Shown: positions 1 to 11,100 of the stretch, piece by piece
Numbering within the stretch: position 1 is the stretch's first letter
Layout: each line of letters starts with the position of its first letter
Assembly (NCBI RefSeq): GCF_036711975.1
Contig: NC_091967.1
Coordinates: 15,562,001 to 15,626,000, forward strand
Origin: Onthophagus taurus
Lineage: Eukaryota > Arthropoda > Insecta > Coleoptera > Scarabaeidae
Direction: 5' to 3'
DNA length: 64,000 bases
Notes under the pieces: generated by a model
What the model was told of the DNA's origin: nothing
Seen by the model: the letters and a program-made list of their open reading frames with translations, nothing else
The model's database searches: none
Translations under genes and position numbers: made by a program

Positions 1-723
1 AATATTACAATTAACAAGACCTAATTGAAAGAGTACAAATAGTATGGCAACCAGTTAATATTGAATTAGATTTAAAAGATTTTTATTAATTCTGATGAAT
101 AAACAGTAGAGTTTGTTGATATTAGTATTTATTTAATGAGGTCTGGTTAATGTGATTTTTATGATAATGACAATACTTGCATTAATTTATCTAATTAATT
201 TGCATTTTTCCCTTTTAGAGTAAAATGTATTTTATTTAATTTAATTTGAACTAGAATTTAGATTCTCTTGATATTATATAAAAGAAAATCACTAATACCT
301 ATTAGCACTTTCTTAAAATAAGATTAGACATGTCTTTATCAGGTTCCCATTAATGTGAGTACTGCAAATATAATCAGTAATGTTAAAAAAATAACTCATT
401 TCATTACAAAGCACTATTTATATTTCACATACTTCACAAGTTAATGACATACATGTATATTTTATATTAAGAAATGTTGACAAATGTTTGCTTATTAGAA
501 AAAAATTTGATTTGTTTTCTAATCATTTTCAGATGCAGATAACTTTTCTCGTCCAAATAATGTCCCTCCTTAAAAACATCAACGCCTTTTTTATTTACTA
601 CAGAAACATACTATATTTACAAAAGAAAGTTATATTTATTTTTGTATTGTGCAATCATGTTATGTGTAATCAATAAAATCATAACATTGTAAATGTTTTT
701 GTTTTAATTTCTTTAATTTCATT
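1..723. other. AT-rich intergenic DNA and Sds3 3' flank
   Basis: No coding region is visible here. The right end must contain the 3' untranslated region of the minus-strand Sds3 gene. Minus-strand AATAAA hexamers (read as tttatt on the plus strand) occur around 588-593 and 636-641 and are reasonable poly(A) signal candidates. The short open frame on the plus strand near 488-676 lacks an ATG start and shows no recognisable domain. Confidence 0.5.
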
Positions 724-1769
724 TTATGAAGCTCTTCGTTTTATAGATACTTTTCCTCTAGCTAAATTGCTGATACTGATTATCTTGACTTTTGTTGAAT
801 CTGATTTCTTAACACTAATAGCTTCCACAGAAATTGATGAAATACTAGCTGGAAATTTGGGAATATCTTTTCCCTCAACATAAACCGATTGTCCACGATG
901 AAACCACTTCCTTTCATACCATAGTTTACCATCTTCGACTCGTGTTTCAACTAGAGGAACGTCATTTCCAGATGATGTCACTTGCGCAGTTTGATTTTGA
1001 GTGTTATTAGAAGTACTGTGAGATGTTTCCCCTGGTTTTCTAATAGGCGTCATAATCTTTCCACGGTTGATTAACTTCAAATCATTTTCAATCTCTTTTT
1101 CATCTAATTGAAACACGGGTTGACATGCAACAGGTTTACGTCGTTTTTCCGGTACAGGAACCGGATCGTTTGGTCTTCTTCTTAATTTTCTAGTCATTAC
1201 TGGTTTAACTTCCATTGAATCACCAGTTAATTCCATTGAATAACGTTCCGATTCAATCGCTTTACGTTTATCTTCAAAATCGGAAATAAGATTTTCTTTC
1301 AGATCAACTTTTTTATCTTCAAATTCTTTAGCAGCCGCTTTTTTCTCCAAAATATAATCGCGTTCGACACATTCAATCATATAATCCCTATAAATTGTGT
1401 TTAATCTGAGTCTTTCTTTATAAATAAGTTCTAATTTACGAAATTTTTTGTTATATTCGTGATGACTTCCATCTTGAAGTTGTTGAAGTTTCTTTTTAAG
1501 ACTCGCCAATTTATCTTGGTACATCTGCTCTTTGATTTCTAATGGCTCTTCATGCCTTCCTGTATCGGTTTCGCTCGCATCTTCAGTATCTAATTTATCG
1601 TTTCAATAAAAAATGAGTTTAATTTAAATATATTTTAATTTTTACCTTCATCGCTATCATCATGGGGCTCATCATTTTCACGATCATCTTCTTCTTCATA
1701 ACCTTGGTCTTCTTCGTCGTAATCATCTTGCATATAAGAGTTCAAATAAGGTGAACCCAAAAGAGACAT
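724..1769 (-). CDS. Sds3: Sds3/SUDS3-type subunit of the Sin3-HDAC corepressor complex
   Basis: Two coding exons: 1646-1769 (124 nt, ATG at 1769) and 724-1589 (stop TAA-type codon at the low end). The intron has a GT donor after ...GATGAAG and a ...aaattag acceptor, and the phase 1 junction encodes an Asp. The product is 329 aa, almost the length of human SUDS3. Residues about 14-60 are very rich in Asp/Glu. From about residue 64 a long Lys/Glu/Leu coiled coil begins (MYQDKLASLKKKLQQL), followed by the conserved stretch with KFRKLELIYKERLRLN and YMIECVERDYILEKK, then a basic Arg/Pro segment (RKLRRRPNDP) and a small beta-type C-terminal region (GQSVYVEGKD). Known family role: Sds3 links and stabilises Sin3-HDAC1/2 for histone deacetylation in the nucleus. 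BRMS1 family relatives share the coiled coil, but the overall fit is best with Sds3. It is divergent from the parcas gene. Confidence 0.9.
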
Positions 1770-2674
1770 TGTTCTACAAACATATCACGATCATTTCATT
1801 TGCTTTTATATGTTATAAAGACTTACCCTACGTATAAATTAGTTCATTACGAAATAATAATGAATGAAAACTTTTAACCATCTACTCAACTGACAGGTGA
1901 CAGATATGATTGTTTATTTATTTAGCGCCACATGCGTTAAAAATAATAACTAACATTACATTTTTTTTAATTATTTCTTTTTAAACTTTAATTATATTGG
2001 TTTTATTAAACTATTATAACAACATTATTAACAATCAAAAAAACAAAAAATAATTTTTGAGTTATTTAGTACATATTTTTAAGTATAAACATGGCGCCAT
2101 CTAATATCAAAAAGCATAACTAATACATTCAGGAAGTGAACATAATTAATATAAAAAAAATTAAATTAATTTATTAACTATATTTGATATTAACATTAAA
2201 TGAAACATATCTTATCAAATATATATAAGATAATAAATTATTAAAGTTAATTTTTTTGTAGTAAATCGCAAACTTCACGTTTATTTGTTAATTTGACATT
2301 TTTCAATGACATACTTAATATGACAGTAACTTTCTACGGTGATAGTCAGACCACAACAATAGCTTGTTAACGCCGATAAGTAAATCAAATGTAACGAGTC
2401 GAAATTCGTACAGTTAGTGAATCAACCAATCAGATGAAAATACAGTGAGTGATTGCCGATTAAATGTTGAATATAAGATCGTCTACGTCGATGTAAATTA
2501 GCGTTTAGTATAAAAATAGAACGTGGTATCATTATTATTTAATAAGAAGAGCTGGTGTAATGTTCGTGACCTCTTGGTGTAATCGACTAGTACTTCTGGG
2601 CTAAATCTTAGAACAATGCCTTGTTGTGCGAAAATGTAGACAGGAAAATCTTACTTCTTATTGTTGGGTAAGCT
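1770..2674. promoter_or_regulatory. divergent promoter region between Sds3 and parcas
   Basis: About 905 bp separate the two start codons, so both 5' UTRs and both promoters must lie here. The middle (1,950-2,260) is very AT-rich; 2,330-2,640 is more mixed in composition and probably holds the parcas transcription start and 5' UTR. I see no convincing TATA box, as expected for housekeeping insect promoters. No open frame of note is present. Confidence 0.5.
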
Positions 2675-5600
2675 ATGGAAGAACAAGATTGTGTTGATGC
2701 TGTGTTGGATCCTCGTATACAAATTGAATTGGAAAATTTGAATCAGGCTACAGATGAAATTAATAAATTGGAAATTGAGCTAGATGTAAGTAAATTTTTT
2801 AGAAATCTTTTCCATTAAATTGATTTTTCTTTTTTATAATATAAGGAAGCAAATACAACATTTCGCATGTTACTTAACGAGTCCACAAGAAGATTAAAGT
2901 TGTTGTCAAAAAAATTGGGAAGTTGTATTGAGAAAGCGCGCCCATATTATGATGCATTGGAAATCGCCAAAAATGCTCAACTTGAATGCCAAAAAGCAGC
3001 AGTTGTTTTTCGCAGGGCAAATGGTATGATAAACAACTCTTTTTTGTTTCATTTCTATGTGGGTTCATCTGTAATTTCGTTAATTTCACAGAGATACATG
3101 CAGCTGCAAAGGAAACTGTTGCCTTAGCTGAGCAACGATTCTTAAGTACCGAGGACGAGTTACAATTTGATAACGCGTGGCAGGAAATGCTCAATCATGC
3201 AACAATGAAGGTAAGGTTTCTTTGGAATATTTAATTTAGGCTATAATTAAATTGTTGCAACAAGTTTTATCCAAATAAATCAATGAATATTTTATTAAAT
3301 TTCCAGTTCCAGTTGTGCTTTGATGCCCTGATAATAATATGGTTGTGTTAAAAAATTGGGATTGATTGAAAAATTATTATTCTTTAAAGAATAGAATTAA
3401 AATAAATATTTTAAACTCAAAGATATGCAAAATCTATGTTTAGCCTGGTTTTGTATACTTATATTTCGCTATCAACCCAAAGTTTTCTTATCAAAAAGAT
3501 TAATTCTGATATTTCCTAAATAGAATATCTTATCCTTTTAAAAAATTGAAAATGTAAGGAATTTGGAGTTCTTGATAAGACTGTGGGATTTATTGTGTTT
3601 TTTTTATAGATAAATGATATTTAAAATAACATTTTTTTACAAATATAATGAATAATTGAGTTTTGAGTGAGGGTTTGAATCCCCATTAATATCCAAAAAA
3701 TTAATCCAAAAATCCCTTCAAAAGTTTTTACTTTCTCATATATAGGTAATATATAAAGAGAAAATATTCTGTTGGTTTTGACGTATTTTATGCATATTGA
3801 AAGTGATTTTAGCATTATGTCTGAGTCATAATTGTGTCAAAGCTATACAGCATGCTCATTGGCTTAGAGAGGGCTTACAACAAAATAGTACTCTAGGGAC
3901 ACTGATATTTCAATGCCCGAATTCTAAGCAACCAATTACTCATCTTGTATGAGTACCATAAAATTTTCCTTAATCTTGGGAGAATGCTGATACTATTTGG
4001 TTGTTTGTCGAAGAGTAGATTGTTATAAAAATCATGAGCTGCGACTAATAGCGTAAAGTAGCCTTGAAGAGCCTCAATTTATATTTGTAAATAAGGAAGA
4101 ATGAAGAAATAGATTAAAATACCATTTAATTTGTTAAACTCCCTGCAGTAATTTCAACTAATTAATGCAATAAACAATTTGCATTAACAGAATTGCTTCC
4201 TGAATGACTGTGTATAGATAACGAACTTTTCTATACCTTGGCAGCGTCGATATTATTTTGTAATTTGCGGCCATTAAACAAATTTAATGATGTTTTTGTT
4301 AAGATTTCTTATCACATTGATTATGATATAAAAGGCAGAGCAGAACAACAAAAATTTCTCTCTGTCAACCAATGTTAATTTCGCGAGAACCTCGTTTAGG
4401 AATAGACATTGCCTAGTGTGCAACGAAGGGACCAACAGGTCAAATTGTGCTTAAAAAGCTGGTTGGTTGTAAACCATGCATACTTTGTCTTATTAAAGTA
4501 GAGAGAACTCAGAGTATAATGAAATGGTGAAGGGCATACAAACCAAGTATTGGTATTAAGGTACTCTGCAATGTGCAATGCTTATAGACAAGGTAACACT
4601 GTATCCATGAGATTCAGCCGATTCATGGAAAGTGACTGTATACATAGTATACATAATAAGATTGCAGCAATGGACAACTGTTTGTATCTATTAACTAATA
4701 CTCGAAAGAATAAAGTTTACTTAATAGTTTCAAAAATTGTGGTGTAATTTAATGAACATTTTTGAACAATATAAGCCAAAAGAAAGCTATTATTATTAGA
4801 GCACAATAATATACAACAAAAATTATTTCTATAATTTCTATTCAATTTGTTTTATTTATATTATTATTATTTATGGTAAGGATAAAGTTAGAACATTTAC
4901 TTATTATGAAACAAAGTAATAACAGAAATTTATGTTCCCTAACCCAACTTTTTGTCCAAATTTATTGTTCAACTTACAAATATTTAATACAGATTTCGTC
5001 ATTGAGATTGAAACATTAATTTATGTGTTAATAGGAGTGTGTTATGTGATTTATGTGTTAGTTTTGCAAATTTTTGTAGAACTTGTTGAACGTGACTTAT
5101 GATGAATATAAATTTGCTAAACTATTGCAAAACATTTCAATGTTTATATAATTACGTATAATTTAATTTTAAATAACGCTGATAAAGGATAAGCATTCTA
5201 AGTAAAAACTTGACATACTTCTATGTATATCTTTATTACTCTAAATAGTTTAACAGAAATAAATGCACTCTTTCAAGGTGATAAAAAAGGAAGAAAAAGT
5301 AACATTCGATAATATTTAAATAGAATTTTATTTTACTGCACAACGTAAAACACATGTGCTTTACCGAGTTTTTTTCTAGTATGGAGGACCTTTAGATTTT
5401 GTACACATTTGAACGTTTTTTTATCCACTTCAGTGCTGTTGATATACCCAATGTTTTTGATAACGTTTGCACAAGAAATTGTTAGAGAGTGGTTCTTCAG
5501 CAATGTTAACTTTATAAAAACTTTTGTCATGCTTTATTTATCATTAAAAAAATCTCTGATAACTTACCTGACTTACTTGACTTATTTCCCGTCGCTCCTG

Positions 5601-6931
5601 GTCGAGCATAGGGCATCATTAAAGGCTCTTTATCTGGTCCGATAGGCAGCAAGGCATCGTACTTCTCTCCGCGTTTCCCCAGTTTCCATTGCTTCTTTTT
5701 CAACAGCTCTCCTCCACGCCCTTCTTGGCGCCCTCGTCTCCGTATTCAAGCACTGACATCTTAACTGCTCCATAAGGCTTTCTTAGCGTGTGTCCAATCC
5801 AATGGCATTTCCTCTTTGATTTGGTCACTAATGGGTTGTTGGTTTGTTTTACCCAAAATTCTTCATTGTGTGTCACAGGTATTGATTAATAAACACTTGT
5901 AATTTGTTCGACATCCCCTTGGGTATACAGAAGAACTGATTTCTGAACTGAAATCTTCTTGTTTCGCCAGATAGGGTACAATTGCACAATGATCCCATTT
6001 GCTCTCTGTATTCGTTTCTTCACATCCTTCTCGGTCCCTTCATCTTTCCCAACAATACTAAAAATCCAATATTTTTTCTAATTAAGTTTTGAATTTTTGC
6101 CTGATGATGATTATTCAAAACCGAAATTAGGATAGATATTGTTTTAGGTAATGACAGCAGAAACTGATAAAGCCGAAAGTGGTAGAGAGCACCAAAAACG
6201 AGCTGCACTATTTCAATCTGCAGAACAGAAGGTATGTTTTTTTATTACTTTAACTCGTATCATAATAAAATTATTTAAATTAGGTCCAACATTTAGAGGA
6301 TCGTTTACGAAGACACATAATCAAATCCCGTCCGTATTTTGAAGAAAAAGTTCTGTGCCAGGAACAATTAAACACTCAAAAAGATCGAGTAGAATCCTTA
6401 AAACAATCCATATCGAAAGTAAAATTTTCTTATACCCAATCGATGAAAAACCTAGAGCAAATCTCCAATGATATCCATTTAAGACGAAGTACGTTGAATT
6501 TAGATTTGTTAAATAGTCCACGAGAACCGGGAGTTGGAGCTGAATTAACGAACGTAACTGAATCTTTAAAAAAGTCTCGATCTATACCGGATTTTCAAGT
6601 GGAATTGGAAAAATGCGAGATAAATAGTGGACCGACAAGTTCGGCTGTAAGCGAACGGGATGAAATGGAAACGTTTGACGAAAATTTAGATGAATTAAAA
6701 TTGAAAGTTAAAGAATTGGCTGTTAGACCCGTGGATGGAGGTGAAGGTAAAAGTACTGATGATGTTTGGGAAAGTGAACTGAAAACTACTGTAGAGAAAT
6801 TAGATCATATGATGCTGATGAAGGAATGTGCACAGAATTTAAACGCTTATAAAACGGAGTTAAATAATCATTGGCCGGCTCAACCAATAACAGAACCATT
6901 GAGAAAATACGAGAAACTAAACAACAAATAG
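2675..6931 (+). CDS. pcs: SH3BP5 / parcas family protein (Rab11 exchange factor family)
   Basis: Five coding exons join in phase: 2675-2785, 2846-3023, 3092-3210, 6148-6231 and 6284-6931. Each is flanked by gt...ag (for example AGCTAGAT|gtaagt, ttcacag|AGATAC, gttttag|GTAATG), giving 379 aa with a stop at 6929-6931. The first ~240 residues form the family coiled-coil domain: LDPRIQIELENLNQATDEIN, then KARPYYDALEIAKNAQLECQ, then ESGREHQKRAALFQSAEQK, then RLRRHIIKSRPYFEEK and KVKFSYTQSMKNLEQIS. The C-terminal third is acidic and low in conserved features (SRSIPDFQVE). Family knowledge: SH3BP5/REI-1 proteins act as Rab11 guanine-nucleotide exchange factors on endosomes and bind Btk; fly parcas acts in myogenesis and oogenesis. 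Intron 3 (2.9 kb) carries a decayed LINE. The ATG follows an AGCT context and is the first in frame. Confidence 0.93.
3211..6147 (+). other. parcas intron 3, mostly non-coding
   Basis: A 2.9-kb AT-rich intron. The only recognised content is the LINE tail at about 5,565-5,815. A region around 3,820-4,620 has somewhat higher complexity and many short open frames, but I recognise no domain. The other short frames in the intron have no homology that I can see. Confidence 0.6.
5565..5815 (-). mobile_element. RTE-type LINE remnant (C-terminal end of reverse transcriptase ORF)
   Basis: Read on the minus strand, 5,815 down to about 5,740 gives KCHWIGHTLRKP, the motif typical just after the reverse transcriptase domain of RTE/BovB-like elements. 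After a frame change it continues as RRAWRRAVEKEAMETGETRR and EVRCLAAYRTR, then a stop, then RAFNDALCSTRS, which resembles the usual end of these proteins (W-R-x-x-V/L-DALCS-x-R). There is one frameshift and at least one in-frame stop, so it is dead. It lies antisense in parcas intron 3. Confidence 0.7.
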
Positions 6932-7390
6932 AAGAAAAGTATTATTATAATTTAGTAAATTGTCTTGCCCTTGGGTATTAATTAATGTACTGATTTATGT
7001 TCACTTCATATTTAAAATATTTTTATGTTGTTCAGTTTAGCGAATCTCTCACTTTGTATATTTACCAAACCAGCTACAAAAGTTATATTTTATTTATACA
7101 ATTATAATATGTGGTCTAAGTATTGTTTGAGCTTCTTTTTAATTCTATTAAGCTTTAAAAATCAGTGTACAAAGTAATTTTAAAATAAGTTTTTGTTTTG
7201 TGTATTACATTAGATTTATAAGATTATTTCAAATCTTTGGGCCTAAAACGATTTCTTATGTTCATATTTCAAAATTAAATGTTTTATTTTTTTTATATTA
7301 AAAAATGAAATGTCTTAACTCATATTATGACAATTATTTGTATATAGCAAAACTTGATTTATGGAATAAAGGGCATAATTAAATATTTTT
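6932..7390 (+). other. parcas 3' UTR
   Basis: AT-rich sequence directly after the parcas stop codon. AATAAA at 7365-7370, followed by a T-rich stretch after 7,386, is the best poly(A) signal. No other coding potential is seen. Confidence 0.6.
7365..7370 (+). terminator. parcas poly(A) signal candidate
   Basis: Canonical AATAAA hexamer about 435 bp after the stop, with downstream T/GT-rich sequence (tccttttttgttttttatga). Earlier weaker hexamer variants exist, so an upstream site is possible. Confidence 0.5.
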
Positions 7391-7468
7391 ATTTATGTAA
7401 AATGGAATCCTTTTTGTTTTTTATGATTGTTTTGATGAGATAAAAAGCCATATGAAAACATTACCAAA

Positions 7469-7481
7469 TTTATTATTTATT
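7469..7481 (-). terminator. integrin alpha-PS2 poly(A) signal candidates
   Basis: Two overlapping-range AATAAA hexamers on the minus strand (7476-7481 and 7469-7474), about 590 nt past the integrin stop codon. They face the parcas signal at 7365-7370, so the two transcripts would end within about 100 bp of each other. Confidence 0.45.
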
Positions 7482-8066
7482 TACAATTTGTGTATTTTCA
7501 GATATGCATTTTTTACAAATCCACGATAGATCATATTCAGGAATTGAATCGGAGATAAATTATTACAATACGATCTACTAAATAATAACAAAAAAGAATA
7601 AGTAGGAAAATGGAGAGAGCTAACGAGGATTGCACGAGATTCTAAATAATTTATACAGATATGACTACAAGGACGTTTTAACAAGAATAAGTACATATAC
7701 ATACATAGAATTAAATTATAAATTATAGTTACAACAAGTGGCACTTCTAAGGCACGAACAATTAATTTATTAATTAGCATAAATTAAATAATTAGTCTGT
7801 TAGGTCACTTTTTTCCATGGTAGCAAGTCTTCGTTTGTCGTTTTCACAAATCTGTTTTTTGCGTTAACTTTTCGTATTTTTGGTGTTAAAGCTGTTAACA
7901 ATAGATCGGTTATTAGCGTACTAACAGCAACTAATAATATCACTGGACACGTTTATAACGCTCATAAATTGGCTTGCTATAAAAAAATAATTCGATCTAT
8001 ATGGCAGTTTAAGACTTCACGAGCTTTTTTTGATATAAATATTTAAAAAAAATCTATTAAAGCCGT

Positions 8067-8162
8067 CTATAATGCTTCATCTCCATTGTAGTAGTGTCCG
8101 TTTTTGTTTAAAGGCTGTCTTTCTGGGGCATCCGATACTCTATTTCTCTTGAAGAAACCGCA
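8067..8162 (-). CDS. if: integrin alpha-PS2 last coding exon: cytoplasmic tail
   Basis: 96 nt encoding CGFFKRNRVSDAPERQP, a short polar tail ending in NGDEAL, and then TAG. GFFKR is the membrane-proximal motif of integrin alpha subunits that clasps the beta tail and is contacted by regulators such as talin partners. The acceptor is ...aattttttag. The 3' UTR follows to about 7,470. Confidence 0.95.
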   Translation of the reverse strand, partial: CGFFKRNRVSDAPERQPLNKNGHYYNGDEAL

Positions 8163-11100
8163 CTAAAAAATTCGCCTTACATTATATGCGTATATAATTT
8201 AAATAATTAACTCACCTTGTACAACAAAAATGCTAATAACAACAAAATAACAACACCAGCAATTGCTGATAATACAACCACCCATAATGGAACCACGCTG
8301 GGTGCTCCATCCGTTTCAGGTGGAAGAACAGTTGTTACTATTTCATGTTTGAAAAGAGTTTTATTAATTGGGCTTCCGATGTATGGAACTTTACTAATTC
8401 TTGCTAATGCCATCGTTGCAAATTTAATTGGTTGTGATGATGAGACCTACATAAAAAATGAAATGTTGAGATGGAAATTCACAAAATTAAGGCAAATACT
8501 TACGTTTCTAATAGTATGTACATTAACTCTCCACCTAAATCCAACCGTTATATCTTCGTTTTTCTTCAAAGGTCCAGCAACGCACTTTACAAACCTGCAT
8601 TCGGTCGCTTCGCATTTAACCACATCTTTGATATCAGCAGCGTTCAAATCGATTGTCTGCCTTTTCTTTCTCCCCAAATGACGTGCTCTATAATTCGGTC
8701 TTTCAGTTTCGACGTTATCTCTTTCTAGAGAGGTGTGACTGCCCCCTCCTGAGGACCAACGTGATTCTTGCGACCATTGATTACCACTCGATTGTTGGTA
8801 TCCATGTCCAGATTGACGATTTGCACCGCTTTGAGCAGTTGATATTAAACCCAAATCGGGATCGTAATGTTCTCCGGCTGGCCTGGAAATGGTCTCATCA
8901 ACATTTTTTCCAGCTCCTAATATGCCGAGATCTAACCCCCCCGTTTTGAAGCCATGATCAAGAGCGGCAGCACCTAAACCATGATTCGCATAATCTTCGT
9001 CCCAATTTTTATTTTGATTTCCATATGATGAGGAATGCGTTCCTGAATAACCGTGAGTTTGACCAGAAGAGGATTGAGATCCTGTATAACCATGACCTTG
9101 AGCTGAATGACTTCCCGAATAATCATGAGTTCGACCAGATGTTGAATGACCTCTTGAATAACCATCGTTTCGTTGGTTTTCATCATCGGGGCGAAGACGA
9201 TTTTTATCAACATCGTAATTATTAGTTTCGCCATAATATTCTTCTGAGGCATAAGCACCGTTGTAAATGACGGGTTGATAGTTGTCATTGTTTCGATTTG
9301 ATGATTGCTGATGTGAGGATTTATTTTGGACGTTAAATGTTGCATGAGATCCTGAAGAACTAGATCCTTGATATCTTCTTTCTTCATTACTACCGTATTG
9401 TCTTCTAGATTGTTCATCTGTTCTACCACCTTCATACCTTGCATCTCCTGATGTTTTGAATTGTTTATCCCTTGAAGAACCTTGACTAGATGTGTGTTGA
9501 GTCCATCCAGATGAGCCGCCATATTGTCTAGTATTTCCATATTCATCCGTAGATCCGTATTGACCCCTAGAATGTTGAGTACCACTTTGTTGATGAACGA
9601 ATGTTCCACTTGGTGATCCTCCAGACGTAGTTTCTTGTTTTACAACGTTTCCATCAGGACCATAAAATGTAGTGGTGTTTTTCCAAAATGTATTAGTTGT
9701 CACAACCGGTGTAGTTCTATTTTGAGTAGTTGTTATCGTCGTAACTGTTTGACCTTGACCTTTATCTTCTGTAACGTGAACCGTTTTGGTGCCAGAACCG
9801 TGTCCTTTTTGACTTTCCTCAAACACTTCTTGCTGTCTTTGTTGGTGAACAAAAGAAGCATCTCCAGATTTTTCCACATTTATTTCAGTTCTGTTTGTGT
9901 CAATTTTGGTTTCTTCTGGTAATTTTCCAAATCGTACGGGACCTTCTTCTAATCTTACTCCGCTGCTACTAAAACTGCTGGATGATGTTGAAGAAGAAGT
10001 TTCTGTTTGAGTTATTTCGTCTTCTAGTGATGCTAAGATGCTTTTTTTGTAATGAGCTCTTAAATAATTTTTGTGATTAGGATATGATTCTTCACAAACA
10101 ACGTCTCCTTCAATTTCTGGCCCTTCAACGAGATACATTAAATCGTCCCCGGCTTTTGTAGCTGCTGGCCATATGAAAACCATTTCTGTCTCATTTATTG
10201 TGGAAGGACCCTCGTTTTTGATGATGTATTTTTGGAGGATTTGAGGACCGATATCAGTTTCGTGTTTAATTGTTTTTGATTCAAAACTAGTTACGTTATA
10301 GCGGATTTCTGTACGTTTGGTTTTTCTGGAAATTAATTTTATTGATTAATGATTTCGTGTATTAAAATTAACTTACCCATGAATAAATAATGTTGAATTT
10401 ACGTATATTGGAATTGATAAGGCGAGTTTATTATTGAAAAGAGTGTCAGGTGTTTCTGGATTTGTGCTATTAGCTACCATGAAGAAATCGTAGGATGGTT
10501 TCATTCCTTCTTTATGATATGGTTTTAGTTCTAATTTAAAATGTGCCTACAATAATGAAGTGTAATGAAAAAATTCTTTTTAATTTTGATGCGCTTACGA
10601 TTGTTTTTGTTGGTAACGGATTACCCACGTCACAATTAATGGTGTTATTTTCTCCAGCGGTGCAAGAGACCCTCACTTCATTACGATCTACTTCAACAAC
10701 TTTGTTAAAATCAACGCCTTCGGGAATTTGAATACTGAAGGTGGTTTCAAATGAGTCTTCACCCGCGTTTTCTACGATTACATCAAATTCTAATTTTTCT
10801 TTTGATCCCAAAAGGTATCGTTCGAAATTTCTATAAATACAAAAAAAAATTAAAAATTAATCAACATTTTAAAGCATAACTTACGGTTTAACAGTCAAAC
10901 TTAGATCTGGGATACAAATACTATCACTGCCGCAATTTTTGTGAACCGTAATTGAATCTTTTCTTATTGGAGGTTCAGTGAGATCAAGAATAGGAATTAA
11001 TTGTCCCCTGTCGTAAGCTTCCCCATGTTCCATCGAGTACTTTGCTTCCACTTCCAACGGATTTAATTTATCGCGAATTTCATTCTGGTTAAAATAATTT

